A stretch of DNA of 5,872 nucleotides, from NCBI GenBank assembly GCA_015222915.1, contig JADFWE010000371.1, positions 1-5,872 on the forward strand. The letters are read 5' to 3'. Under the pieces are notes generated by a model. That model did not search any database and was not told the DNA's origin. It saw only the letters and a list, made by a program, of their open reading frames with translations. Shown piece by piece: positions 1-5,872 of this stretch; the stretch's first letter is position 1, and each line of letters opens with the position of its first letter. The stretch is from Pseudomonadota bacterium. Lineage in GTDB: Bacteria > Pseudomonadota > Gammaproteobacteria > SZUA-229. A program made the position numbers and the translations under genes.

Positions 1-579
1 CATACGGGTAAGTTTTTCAGCGCATTATTTTTAGCCGCATTGCTTTCATCGTGCGTGACAGAGACGATCGAAACCTCACCGCGAATGAAATTTTCTGATG
101 CAGCGATCATCTCGGTTCAGGATCCTTATAATAAAATACTAAAAGGTTCGACCATCGCCTGGCTGCCGGATGCTGTGCTGTTCTATGAAGATGATCGTTT
201 GAATAATGCCCCGATAAGGGCGTTGATCGAAAGTGATATTATAAAAAACATCAAGGCTAAGGAGCTGCAGATGGTCGAGTCGGTGAACGGTTCAAAGTAT
301 GCCATCGCTTATACTGCAGCCCTGGAATCGTCACTGGATGACGCTGCGCTCATCCGCCGTTTTGGTCTGCTACCGGGGCATGCGCAGATTCCGGAAAATG
401 ATGCCAATGTTGAAAAAGGTACATTGATTATCTATATCTTTGATAACCGGAATAATGACGTCGTATGGCGGGTAGCTGCTCAGGTGGGTGTGCAGTTTAA
501 TATGTCGTCGGAAGAGCGGGAACAGCGTACAAAAAAAATTCTTACCGAGATGTTTTTAACGCTGGATATAGCTGAATAA
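1..579 (+). CDS. DUF4136-like outer-envelope lipoprotein, 5' end missing
   Basis: The frame is open from base 1 to the TAA at 577-579, giving 192 visible residues. The first visible residues (HTGKFFSALFLAALLSSC) form a basic-then-hydrophobic signal segment ending in the lipobox L-S-S-C. The Cys codon is at 52-54, so the protein should be cleaved by signal peptidase II and lipidated on that Cys. A TTG at 40 lies inside the signal segment and would destroy it, so the true start is probably one to a few codons upstream of the window. The mature part is about 175 aa. It has a central segment rich in short beta-like stretches, then 'GTLIIYIFD', 'VVWRVAAQ' and a C-terminal helix beginning near 'SSEEREQRTKKIL'. 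This order (beta strand ending in D, then VWR, then an acidic/basic helix running to the C terminus) is what I know from DUF4136 lipoproteins. That family assignment is by pattern only, and the molecular role is unknown. The next gene on this strand begins about 1 kb away, so the gene is not obviously part of the exporter operon. Confidence 0.72.
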   Translation, partial: HTGKFFSALFLAALLSSCVTETIETSPRMKFSDAAIISVQDPYNKILKGSTIAWLPDAVLFYEDDRLNNAPIRALIESDIIKNIKAKELQMVESVNGSKYAIAYTAALESSLDDAALIRRFGLLPGHAQIPENDANVEKGTLIIYIFDNRNNDVVWRVAAQVGVQFNMSSEEREQRTKKILTEMFLTLDIAE

Positions 580-702
580 ATTTACCTGCGGCGGGCAATG
601 CCGGTCTGCACAAGTAGAGATCGTTCAGAGGTCACCTAACAGCTGTCCCGCTAATTTTACGCGTAATAAGCTTAAATCATTATCGTATTTGAGATAGCTG
701 CT

Positions 703-728
703 TATGCATGTTATCCGTGTCATGCATA
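703..728. repeat. Palindrome with 8-bp arms (TATGCATG / CATGCATA)
   Basis: The arms at 703-710 and 721-728 are perfect inverted repeats around a 10-base spacer. Each arm contains the self-complementary hexamer ATGCAT. Upstream, GAGATA (691-696) also has its complement TATCTC at 727-732, so a competing pairing is possible. There is no T run after it, so it is a poor intrinsic terminator. It could be a dimeric protein-binding site or a chance palindrome. No adjacent gene start supports an operator role. Confidence 0.4.
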
Positions 729-1087
729 TCTCTCACCGTTAACTGGATGGCAGTCAGGGATACTCTGATCAAGTCCAATTGTTTCAGACTTGTTAAAATT
801 GCTCGTATCTTCCCCGAAGTTCGTTGCAATAGAATAACTATTACGTCTCACTTCATGAAAGATGCGAACACAATTCCTGTGGCTGAAATTAATTGACTTA
901 ATCTAGAGTGTCCCTGGGTGTAGTAGCTCAGACTTAATATGACAGATTGAGATATTAATTTAGATGCAACCTGACAGTTCGCAATGATTCAAAGCTGGCC
1001 CAATTCACCGGTTTTAGGAGTTGTTAATCTAAGGCAGCTTCCGCTACTTAAACGACATTGAGTGTTTTTTCGGTTAATGAAAATATG

Positions 1088-1117
1088 AGCGAAAACGGAC
1101 CTTCGTTTATTTTCGCT
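1088..1117. repeat. Inverted repeat / hairpin AGCGAAAA...TTTTCGCT
   Basis: AGCGAAAA (1088-1095) and TTTTCGCT (1110-1117) are perfect 8-bp complements separated by 14 bases. The first copy of a 19-bp direct repeat (1092-1110) lies inside it. It may be a structured end of a repeat family or simply a chance hairpin in AT-rich DNA. Confidence 0.4.
1092..1110 (+). repeat. 19-bp imperfect direct repeat, copy 1
   Basis: AAAACGGACCTTCGTTTAT matches the copy at 1400-1418 in 17 of 19 positions. Related shorter versions (CGACATTGAG at 1053, CGGACTTTCA at 1141, CGGTCGTTTGA at 1360) lie between and beside the two copies, which suggests a degenerate repeat cluster. Confidence 0.45.
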
Positions 1118-1175
1118 GACCGAGGATTTTCGGCCAGTAACGGACTTTCATCAGTCTAACGTTAAGCGGCTGCTC

Positions 1176-1183
1176 TCACCACA
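1176..1183 (+). repeat. Putative target-site duplication, left copy
   Basis: TCACCACA lies directly outside the left terminal inverted repeat of the 165-bp element. Its partner TGACCACA is at 1349-1356, directly outside the right end, with one mismatch at the second base. Confidence 0.45.
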
Positions 1184-1348
1184 GGTTGTGTGAAAACTCA
1201 AAATATTATGGATTTTAAAAACTCCATCCCTAAATATATGTGATTTTTCATGGATAAATAAGAATCGTCCCCACTAAAATGTCTTTATTAGCTAGATTTT
1301 AGCTGTTATTCACCACTTTAAACTTTCTAAAATAGTTTTCACACAGCC
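1184..1348. mobile_element. MITE-like non-autonomous element, 165 bp
   Basis: The left end GGTTGTGTGAAAACT (1184-1198) and right end AGTTTTCACACAGCC (1334-1348) are 15-bp terminal inverted repeats with one mismatch. TCACCACA (1176-1183) on the left and TGACCACA (1349-1356) on the right are flanking direct repeats matching in 7 of 8 bases, consistent with an aged target-site duplication. Including the adjacent CA/TG lengthens the inverted repeat to 17 bp (1182-1198 and 1334-1350). It would then leave a 4-bp direct repeat, ACCA (1178-1181 and 1351-1354), so the exact ends are uncertain. The interior is AT-rich, has no coding capacity and contains a 7-bp inner inverted repeat, CTAAAAT (1274-1280) with ATTTTAG (1296-1302). 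Short size, terminal inverted repeats, flanking duplication and lack of a transposase are the definition of a MITE. The parent insertion-sequence family cannot be assigned from the window. Confidence 0.6.
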
Positions 1349-1356
1349 TGACCACA
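1349..1356 (+). repeat. Putative target-site duplication, right copy
   Basis: TGACCACA lies directly outside the right terminal inverted repeat and matches the left flank at 1176-1183 in 7 of 8 bases. If one copy and the element are removed, the rebuilt empty site reads continuously into AAGCGGTCG, which belongs to the same degenerate repeat cluster. Confidence 0.45.
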
Positions 1357-1399
1357 AAGCGGTCGTTTGAGGAGTATGGTTGAAGGAGAAAATCTGACC

Positions 1400-1418
1400 A
1401 AAACAGACATTCGTTTAT
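1400..1418 (+). repeat. 19-bp imperfect direct repeat, copy 2
   Basis: AAAACAGACATTCGTTTAT matches the copy at 1092-1110 in 17 of 19 positions. The two copies flank the MITE-like element at unequal distances (74 bases to the left, 51 to the right of its inverted-repeat ends). They are therefore not its target-site duplication. They more likely belong to an older repeat cluster into which the element inserted. Confidence 0.45.
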
Positions 1419-1510
1419 AACTTGATAAACAGTTAATATTTATACAAATCGGATGCTTTTATGGATGTCAATTTGACTCGATCAAAGTAATCATGGAGGC
1501 AGTAGACTTT

Positions 1511-1540
1511 TTGGCTGCTTATAAGTGGCATGTTTATAAA
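1511..1540 (+). promoter_or_regulatory. Candidate sigma70-type promoter for the exporter operon
   Basis: TTGGCT (1511-1516) matches the -35 consensus TTGACA in 4 of 6 bases. TATAAA (1535-1540) matches the -10 consensus TATAAT in 5 of 6, and the spacer is 18 bp. Transcription would begin around 1547, giving a leader of about 80 nt before the ATPase ATG at 1628. It is the best pair seen upstream of the operon, but AT-rich DNA produces such pairs by chance. Confidence 0.35.
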
Positions 1541-1627
1541 TGAGCTTTATTATTGGCATACCTCATGTTTTCCCTGCTGTTTCTATGTAAAACTGCTTGT
1601 AATTACATAATAGTTTCGGGATTGCGA

Positions 1628-2371
1628 ATGTTAGAGTCAGCTAAAAATCCAGACACTCCCATGAACAAAGAAGTGGTGTTCCATGTTCACGGTGTCACCA
1701 AGATATACCAGATGGGTGAGGTGCAAGTGCGGGCGCTGCGCGGTATTGATCTCGATCTGTACAAAGGCGAGTTCACGGTTTTTCTGGGTGCCTCCGGCAG
1801 CGGCAAATCTACCCTGTTAAATATCCTCGGCGGACTCGATTCACCTACCGACGGTCACGTGCAATACGCTGGTGGCGACCTGACCCGTGCCAGCGAAAAA
1901 GAGCTGACCGCCTACCGGCGTTACCATGTTGGTTTCGTCTTCCAGTTTTATAACCTCATCCCCAGCCTGACGGCACTTGAAAACATTGCCGTGGTCACCG
2001 AGATCGCCAATTCACCGATGCAGCCGGAAGAGGCGCTGAAGCTGGTTGACCTGGGTGACCGTTTGCATCATTTCCCGGCGCAGCTTTCCGGCGGTGAACA
2101 GCAGCGTGTTGCCATCGCCCGCGCCATCGCAAAAAATCCCGATGTACTGTTATGCGACGAGCCCACCGGCGCGCTCGATTCCAAAACCGGCATCGTCGTG
2201 CTGGAAGCGCTGCAGCGTGTCAACCAGGAACTGGGCACCACCACTGCGGTTATTACCCACAATGCCAGCATCGCGCAGATGGCAGACCGGGTCATCCACC
2301 TCGCCGACGGCCGCATCAGCCAGATCGATACCAATGAAACACGTCTCGACCCGAGTCAGCTCAGCTGGTGA
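1628..2371 (+). CDS. ABC transporter ATP-binding protein, LolD/MacB-like class
   Basis: This 247-aa protein is the cytoplasmic ATPase that should power the permease encoded 7 nt downstream. All nucleotide-binding motifs are intact, numbering from the ATG at 1628: Walker [10 protein letters not shown] (54-62), Q-loop Gln106 in VGFVFQ, signature LSGGEQQR (153-160), Walker [13 protein letters not shown] (173-184, catalytic Glu178) and H-loop His211. The 'LGGLD' after Walker A and 'DEPTGALDS' are typical of the LolD/MacB/FtsE group that pairs with FtsX-type permeases, and the length fits that group. Start choice: the frame runs back to a TTG at 1553, but that extension is AT-rich and hydrophobic, unlike any member I know. 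ATG 1628 has a weak purine stretch (GGGA, 1618-1621) 6 nt upstream. ATG 1661 (236 aa, beginning MNKEVVF) is the main alternative and lies just before the conserved domain. No close paralogue can be named, so no gene symbol is given. Confidence 0.93.
   Translation: MLESAKNPDTPMNKEVVFHVHGVTKIYQMGEVQVRALRGIDLDLYKGEFTVFLGASGSGKSTLLNILGGLDSPTDGHVQYAGGDLTRASEKELTAYRRYHVGFVFQFYNLIPSLTALENIAVVTEIANSPMQPEEALKLVDLGDRLHHFPAQLSGGEQQRVAIARAIAKNPDVLLCDEPTGALDSKTGIVVLEALQRVNQELGTTTAVITHNASIAQMADRVIHLADGRISQIDTNETRLDPSQLSW
2367..2371 (+). promoter_or_regulatory. Shine-Dalgarno GGTGA for the permease, overlapping the ATPase stop
   Basis: GGTGA spans the last bases of the ATPase gene including its TGA (2369-2371). 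It lies 7 nt before the ATG at 2379. It decides the permease start against the out-of-frame ATG at 2371, which meets a TGA after three codons. The overlap suggests translational coupling of ATPase and permease. Confidence 0.65.
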
Positions 2372-2378
2372 TGCCGTC

Positions 2379-4742
2379 ATGAGAGCACTCGACATAAAAC
2401 TCTGGCGCGAACTGTGGGACATGCGCATGCAGGCGCTGGCCATCGCCATGGTCATCGTCAGTGGTGTCGGCATCTTTATCATGTCACTGAGCACGCTCGA
2501 CTCTTTATATGAGACTCGCGAAACGTATTACCGCGACCATCACTTCGCGCATATCTTTGCCACGCTGAAACGCGCACCGCTGTCGCTGGTAAAACGAATA
2601 GAAGAGATCCCAGGCGTCGATAAAGTCGAAACCCGCGTAGTCGCTTATGTGAACCTCGATGTCGAGGGATTCGATGACCCGGTCAGCGGCCATGTGCTGT
2701 CACTGCCCGATAACAGCCGCGGACTGCTCAACCAGATCTACCTGCGCAACGGCCGCCTGATCGAACCGGGCCACGATAACGAAATCGTGCTCAGCGAAGA
2801 GTTTGCCCGTGCGCACGAACTGCAGCCCGGCGACAAAATCAGGGCGACCATCAACGGCCGGCGCAAGTCACTCACCATCGCAGGCCTTGCGCTGTCGCCG
2901 GAATTTATCTACCAGATCGCGCCCGGCGCCATGTTTCCAGATTACGAACGCTACGGCGTACTGTGGATAGCGCGGCAACCGCTGTCCACGGCTTACGACA
3001 TGGAAGGCGCCTTCAATAATGTCACGCTCACATTGAGCCGCGGCACCAACGAGCAAACAGTGATCGATCAACTCGATGACATCCTGAAAGATTACGGCGG
3101 CATCGGTACCATCGCCCGCAAGGATCAGTTCTCTAACCGTTTTTTATCAGAAGAGCTCAAACAGCAGCGCACCATCGCCACCATCTTCCCGGTAATCTTT
3201 TTTGGCGTTGCTGCTTTTTTACTCAACGTGGTTATCAGCCGTCTCATCCGTTTGCAGCGTGAAGAGGTCGCCACGCTGAAAGCGTTTGGTTACAGCGACA
3301 TCGCCGTCGGTCTGCATTACATCAAACTGGTGATGCTCATCGTAAGCCTCGGCGTTATTATCGGTGTCGGCGTCGGTATCTGGATGGGCAAGGGAATGAG
3401 CAGCATTTACATGGTGATGTACAGCCTGCCATACATGATCTTCGTGCTTAAACCCCAAGTGGTTATCGCCGCAGCACTGATCAGCATGGCGGTTGCCGTC
3501 ATGGGCACGCTTTACGCGGTTTACAGTGCGGCAAGACTGCCACCGGCACAGGCCATGCAGCCGGAACTGCCGGCAAAATATCACACCACACTGGTCGAGC
3601 GCCTGGGTATGCAGCGCTGGCTGTCACAACCCACACGCATGATCCTGCGCCATATCGAACGCCGCCCACTGAAATCGCTGATGACTACACTCGGTATCAG
3701 CCTGGCCTGCGGCATCATGATGGTCAGCGGTTTTCAAGAAGGCGCCATCAATCACATGGTCGATATACAGTACGGCATGAGCCAGCGTGAAGACATGATC
3801 GCCATCTATACCGAACCGGCATCACAGCGTTCACTGTATTCACTGCAAAGTCTTCAGGGCGTAGAACATGCCGAAGGTTTTCGCATGGTGCCGGCAAAGC
3901 TGAAGTTCGAGCACCGTTTCTACCGCACCGCGGTGCATGGCATCGAACCCGATGGTAGCCTGATGCGATTGCTCGATACTGATCTGAATATCATCGAGCT
4001 GCCCAAAGAAGGTGTCATACTCACCGATTACCTGGCGGAACTGCTGCACATTAAGACCGGCGACATGCTCACCATCGAAGTGTTGGAAGGGCATAGCCCG
4101 ACCGTACAGGTGCCGGTCGCCGGTACCGCCAAACAGTACCTGGGCGTAAATGCCTACATGCGCATCGAGTCACTTAATACCTTGTTAAAAGAAGGCTATG
4201 CACTCACCGGCGCACTACTGAAAGTCGATGAAAAATACCAGCGTGATGTCTATGCCGAGCTGAAGGAGATGCCGCGCATTGCCGGCGTAGTTGAACATGA
4301 TTCATCCATCAAGTCATTCTACGAGACCATCGCACAAAGCATATTGTTCTTTACTTTTATCTCCACGCTGCTCGGCGCCAGTATCGCTTTCGGTGTTATC
4401 TATAACAGCATGCGCATCGCACTGTCCGAGCGTAACCGCGAACTGGCCAGCCTGCGCGTGCTCGGTTTTGAGCGCAGCGAAGTTGCCTATATCCTGCTGG
4501 GCGAACTAGCGCTGTTCACACTGATCGCCATCCCGCTGGGTTTCCTCATCGGTTATGGCCTGTGTGCCTACATGGCTTTTAGTTTCGATACCGATCTATA
4601 CCGAGTACCACTGGTGCTGGGCATCAATGTCTATGCCTTTTCAGCGCTGGTGGTCATACTGTCATCACTTGTTTCTGCCATAATGATCTGGCGCAATCTT
4701 GCCCATCTCGATATGGTAGCCGTACTTAAGAGCAAGGAGTAA
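2379..4742 (+). CDS. ABC transporter permease with two FtsX-type halves
   Basis: This 787-aa inner-membrane protein is a tandem-duplicated FtsX/MacB-type permease. Segments by inspection: TM1 about 18-38; first extracytoplasmic domain about 40-264; TM2-4 about 265-287, 315-337 and 360-385; linker with PPAQAMQPELP (388-398); TM5 about 433-452; second extracytoplasmic domain about 453-651; TM6-8 about 652-676, 704-728 and 749-771. Each half carries the short cytoplasmic coupling motif after its second helix, EVATLKAFGYS (296-306) and ELASLRVLGFERSEV (688-702), which in this family contacts the ATPase. Each half ends with the usual 'A/M...A/V-L/M' tail, here PAQAMQP and MVAVLKSKE. One chain therefore supplies what MacB builds as a homodimer, in the manner of YbbP-like permeases. 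The gene lies 7 nt after its ATPase and 3 nt before the adaptor. The open frame extends upstream to 2046, but that part is a shadow of the ATPase gene. The exported substrate is unknown; large hydrophobic or envelope-active molecules are typical for the class. Confidence 0.92.
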   Translation: MRALDIKLWRELWDMRMQALAIAMVIVSGVGIFIMSLSTLDSLYETRETYYRDHHFAHIFATLKRAPLSLVKRIEEIPGVDKVETRVVAYVNLDVEGFDDPVSGHVLSLPDNSRGLLNQIYLRNGRLIEPGHDNEIVLSEEFARAHELQPGDKIRATINGRRKSLTIAGLALSPEFIYQIAPGAMFPDYERYGVLWIARQPLSTAYDMEGAFNNVTLTLSRGTNEQTVIDQLDDILKDYGGIGTIARKDQFSNRFLSEELKQQRTIATIFPVIFFGVAAFLLNVVISRLIRLQREEVATLKAFGYSDIAVGLHYIKLVMLIVSLGVIIGVGVGIWMGKGMSSIYMVMYSLPYMIFVLKPQVVIAAALISMAVAVMGTLYAVYSAARLPPAQAMQPELPAKYHTTLVERLGMQRWLSQPTRMILRHIERRPLKSLMTTLGISLACGIMMVSGFQEGAINHMVDIQYGMSQREDMIAIYTEPASQRSLYSLQSLQGVEHAEGFRMVPAKLKFEHRFYRTAVHGIEPDGSLMRLLDTDLNIIELPKEGVILTDYLAELLHIKTGDMLTIEVLEGHSPTVQVPVAGTAKQYLGVNAYMRIESLNTLLKEGYALTGALLKVDEKYQRDVYAELKEMPRIAGVVEHDSSIKSFYETIAQSILFFTFISTLLGASIAFGVIYNSMRIALSERNRELASLRVLGFERSEVAYILLGELALFTLIAIPLGFLIGYGLCAYMAFSFDTDLYRVPLVLGINVYAFSALVVILSSLVSAIMIWRNLAHLDMVAVLKSKE
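4734..4739 (+). promoter_or_regulatory. Shine-Dalgarno AAGGAG for the adaptor gene
   Basis: AAGGAG is formed by the last codons of the permease gene, just before its TAA (4740-4742). It sits 6 nt ahead of the ATG at 4746. It is the strongest ribosome binding site in the window and supports that start. Confidence 0.75.
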
Positions 4743-4745
4743 CCA

Positions 4746-5872
4746 ATGAATAACCCTGTGCGAAAACATCCCGTTATCACCGCCATCATGGTACTCATCA
4801 TTGCCCTGTTGATCTGGGGCTTCTGGCCGCAGCCGGTGTTCGTCGAAGTCATCGAAGCAAAACGCGCACCACTCACCATCACCATCGAAGAAGAAGGCCG
4901 CACCCGGGTGGTCGACCGTTACATCATCTCGGCACCGATAGACGGCGTCGCCTGCCGCCAGCAGCTCGATGTTGGTGACGAAGTAAAACAGGGCCAGGTA
5001 TTACTCGGTATCACCCCGCTGGAATCACAGGTACTTGATCCGCGCAGCCGGGCACAGATAAGAGCGCAGGTAGCTGCGGCAGAATCTGCACTGCACGCGG
5101 CAGAACAGCAGGCCGAAGCAGCAGAAGCTGCCGCCAAACTCGCCGTCATCGAGCATGAAAGATTAAAACCACTGGTGGAGAAAGGCGTGATCTCAATCGA
5201 TGCATACGATAAAGCCGCCACCCAGGTCCAGACCACCGCGGCGACACAGCGCTCCGCCGACTTCCAGATCGAAGTCGCAAAGTATGAGTTGCAGGCAGCA
5301 ACTACCGTGCTCGAATACACTGCAGCCAGTCGCGGTGAGCCTGCAGAACGCCTGCCAGTGGTTTCCCCCGTCAATGGCCGCGTGCTAAAAGTTACACGTG
5401 AATGCGAAGGCCCGGTACGTACCGGCGACATGCTGATCGAAGTCGGCGACCCGACCGTGCTGGAAGTAGAAGTCGATGTGCTCTCAGCCGATGCGGTCAA
5501 GATCAAACCGGGTATGAAAGTACTGTTCGACCGCTGGGGCGGCGAGAAACCACTAGAAGGCATCGTGCGCATTATCGAACCGGTGGGTTTTTTAAAAATC
5601 TCTGCCCTTGGTGTAGAAGAACAGCGCGTTCTGATCATCTCCGATTTCACCTCACCGGCAGAACAATGGCAGCGTGTGGGTGACGGTTACCGGGTAGAAG
5701 CACGGTTTATCCTCTGGCATGAAGAGGACGTATTACAGATACCCGCCAGCAGCCTGTTCCGTTATAAGCAGGGCTGGGCAGTTTTTGTTGTTGAAAATAA
5801 CCACGCGCTACGTCGCATGGTTAAAGTTGGGCAGCGCAATGGATTAGTTGCGCAGATACTGGAAGGCGTCAG
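4746..5872 (+). CDS. HlyD/MacA-type periplasmic adaptor, 3' end missing
   Basis: The frame is open from ATG 4746 to the window end with no stop, giving 375 full codons. Comparable adaptors are about 390-400 aa, so only a short tail is probably missing. Order of parts: cytoplasmic KH-rich start, membrane anchor about 10-27, first lipoyl half about 59-92 (YIISAPIDG...GDEVKQGQVLL), alanine- and glutamine-rich helical hairpin about 98-192, second lipoyl half about 205-236 (VVSPVNGRVL...GDMLIEVGD), beta-barrel about 237-325, and the start of the membrane-proximal domain about 328-375. At the hairpin tip R139, L143 and S150 fit the R-x3-L-x6-S motif used by AcrA- and MacA-like adaptors to dock onto TolC-type channels. 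The 'EEEGRTRVVDRY' segment before the lipoyl domain is typical of one HlyD/RND-adaptor subgroup. Co-transcription with the ATPase and permease points to a tripartite exporter. No outer-membrane channel gene is visible. Confidence 0.92.
   Translation, partial: MNNPVRKHPVITAIMVLIIALLIWGFWPQPVFVEVIEAKRAPLTITIEEEGRTRVVDRYIISAPIDGVACRQQLDVGDEVKQGQVLLGITPLESQVLDPRSRAQIRAQVAAAESALHAAEQQAEAAEAAAKLAVIEHERLKPLVEKGVISIDAYDKAATQVQTTAATQRSADFQIEVAKYELQAATTVLEYTAASRGEPAERLPVVSPVNGRVLKVTRECEGPVRTGDMLIEVGDPTVLEVEVDVLSADAVKIKPGMKVLFDRWGGEKPLEGIVRIIEPVGFLKISALGVEEQRVLIISDFTSPAEQWQRVGDGYRVEARFILWHEEDVLQIPASSLFRYKQGWAVFVVENNHALRRMVKVGQRNGLVAQILEGV

Larger units (their letters stand above)
580..1627. other. Long AT-rich intergenic region without a convincing gene
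   Basis: This stretch of about 1,050 bases has short frames only. The longest (708-896, 62 codons) has no ribosome binding site and no recognisable protein features. The base composition is visibly richer in A and T than the operon downstream. The region holds a palindrome (703-728), a hairpin (1088-1117), degenerate short repeats (about 1053-1418), a MITE-like element (1184-1348) and a possible promoter (1511-1540). Positions 733-1050 show nothing I can identify. I saw no tRNA cloverleaf, rRNA segment or riboswitch motif. I also saw no strong GC-rich stem followed by a T run after the lipoprotein gene. Confidence 0.6.

Noticed and set aside
580..625. Possible terminator after the lipoprotein gene
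   Set aside because: Only a 4-bp CGGC/GCCG stem with no following T run can be drawn, which is too weak to call.
708..896. A 62-codon open frame in the intergenic region
   Set aside because: It has no Shine-Dalgarno sequence, begins inside the palindrome at 703-728, and shows no domain, signal or membrane segment. Its cysteine- and arginine-scattered composition looks like random translation.
1151..1175. TCTAACGTTAAGCGGC as a possible integron attC-type core
   Set aside because: A matching partner core with the paired imperfect arms of an attC site could not be found on either side, and no integrase or cassette gene is present.
1376..1420. A 14-codon frame starting ATG GTT GAA with GAGGAG just upstream
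   Set aside because: The purine stretch is only one base from the ATG, too close to serve as a ribosome binding site. The frame also runs through the second 19-bp repeat copy, so it is more likely part of the repeat cluster.
2046..2378. N-terminal extension of the permease frame over the ATPase gene
   Set aside because: The sequence is already coding in the ATPase frame (signature and Walker B motifs). The extension is Pro/Arg/Ser-rich and without structure. ATG 2379 has a good Shine-Dalgarno sequence and leads straight into the first membrane helix.
4919..5650. A 243-codon open frame on the minus strand
   Set aside because: It lies entirely opposite the adaptor gene, whose protein has clear lipoyl, hairpin and barrel parts. 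The minus-strand translation is Ser/Thr/Ala-rich without motifs, typical of an antisense shadow.

Overview
The window reads as chromosomal DNA of a Gram-negative bacterium, most likely a gammaproteobacterium. The evidence is a lipoprotein with a lipobox, an FtsX-type ABC exporter, and a periplasmic adaptor carrying a TolC-docking motif, all of which need an outer membrane. The species cannot be named from the sequence.

Layout. (1) Positions 1-579 hold the 3' part of a small lipoprotein gene whose start lies just outside the window. The product resembles DUF4136-type envelope lipoproteins. (2) Positions 580-1627 form a stretch of about 1 kb, AT-richer than the operon that follows, with no convincing gene. 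It contains a 26-bp palindrome (703-728), a set of degenerate short repeats, and a 165-bp non-coding element (1184-1348) with 15-bp terminal inverted repeats flanked by an imperfect 8-bp direct repeat. This element looks like a MITE. A plausible sigma70-type promoter sits at 1511-1540. (3) Positions 1628-5872 are a tightly packed three-gene operon on the + strand: an ABC ATPase of the LolD/MacB-like class (1628-2371), an 8-TM permease with two FtsX/MacB-type halves (2379-4742), and a HlyD/MacA-type periplasmic adaptor (4746 to beyond the window end). The gaps are 7 and 3 nt, and both downstream genes have clear Shine-Dalgarno sequences overlapping or touching the previous stop codon.

How the genes work together. 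The ATPase and permease should form a type VII (mechanotransmission) ABC complex in the inner membrane. The permease is a single-chain pseudo-dimer, unlike MacB, which is a homodimer with a fused ATPase. The adaptor has a complete R-x3-L-x6-S tip motif, so it probably links the complex to a TolC-like outer-membrane channel that is not encoded in the window. The substrate cannot be read from the sequence. I found no clear case for a completely new system. The most noteworthy items are the MITE-like element with its surrounding repeats, and the combination of a duplicated-FtsX permease with a TolC-docking adaptor.
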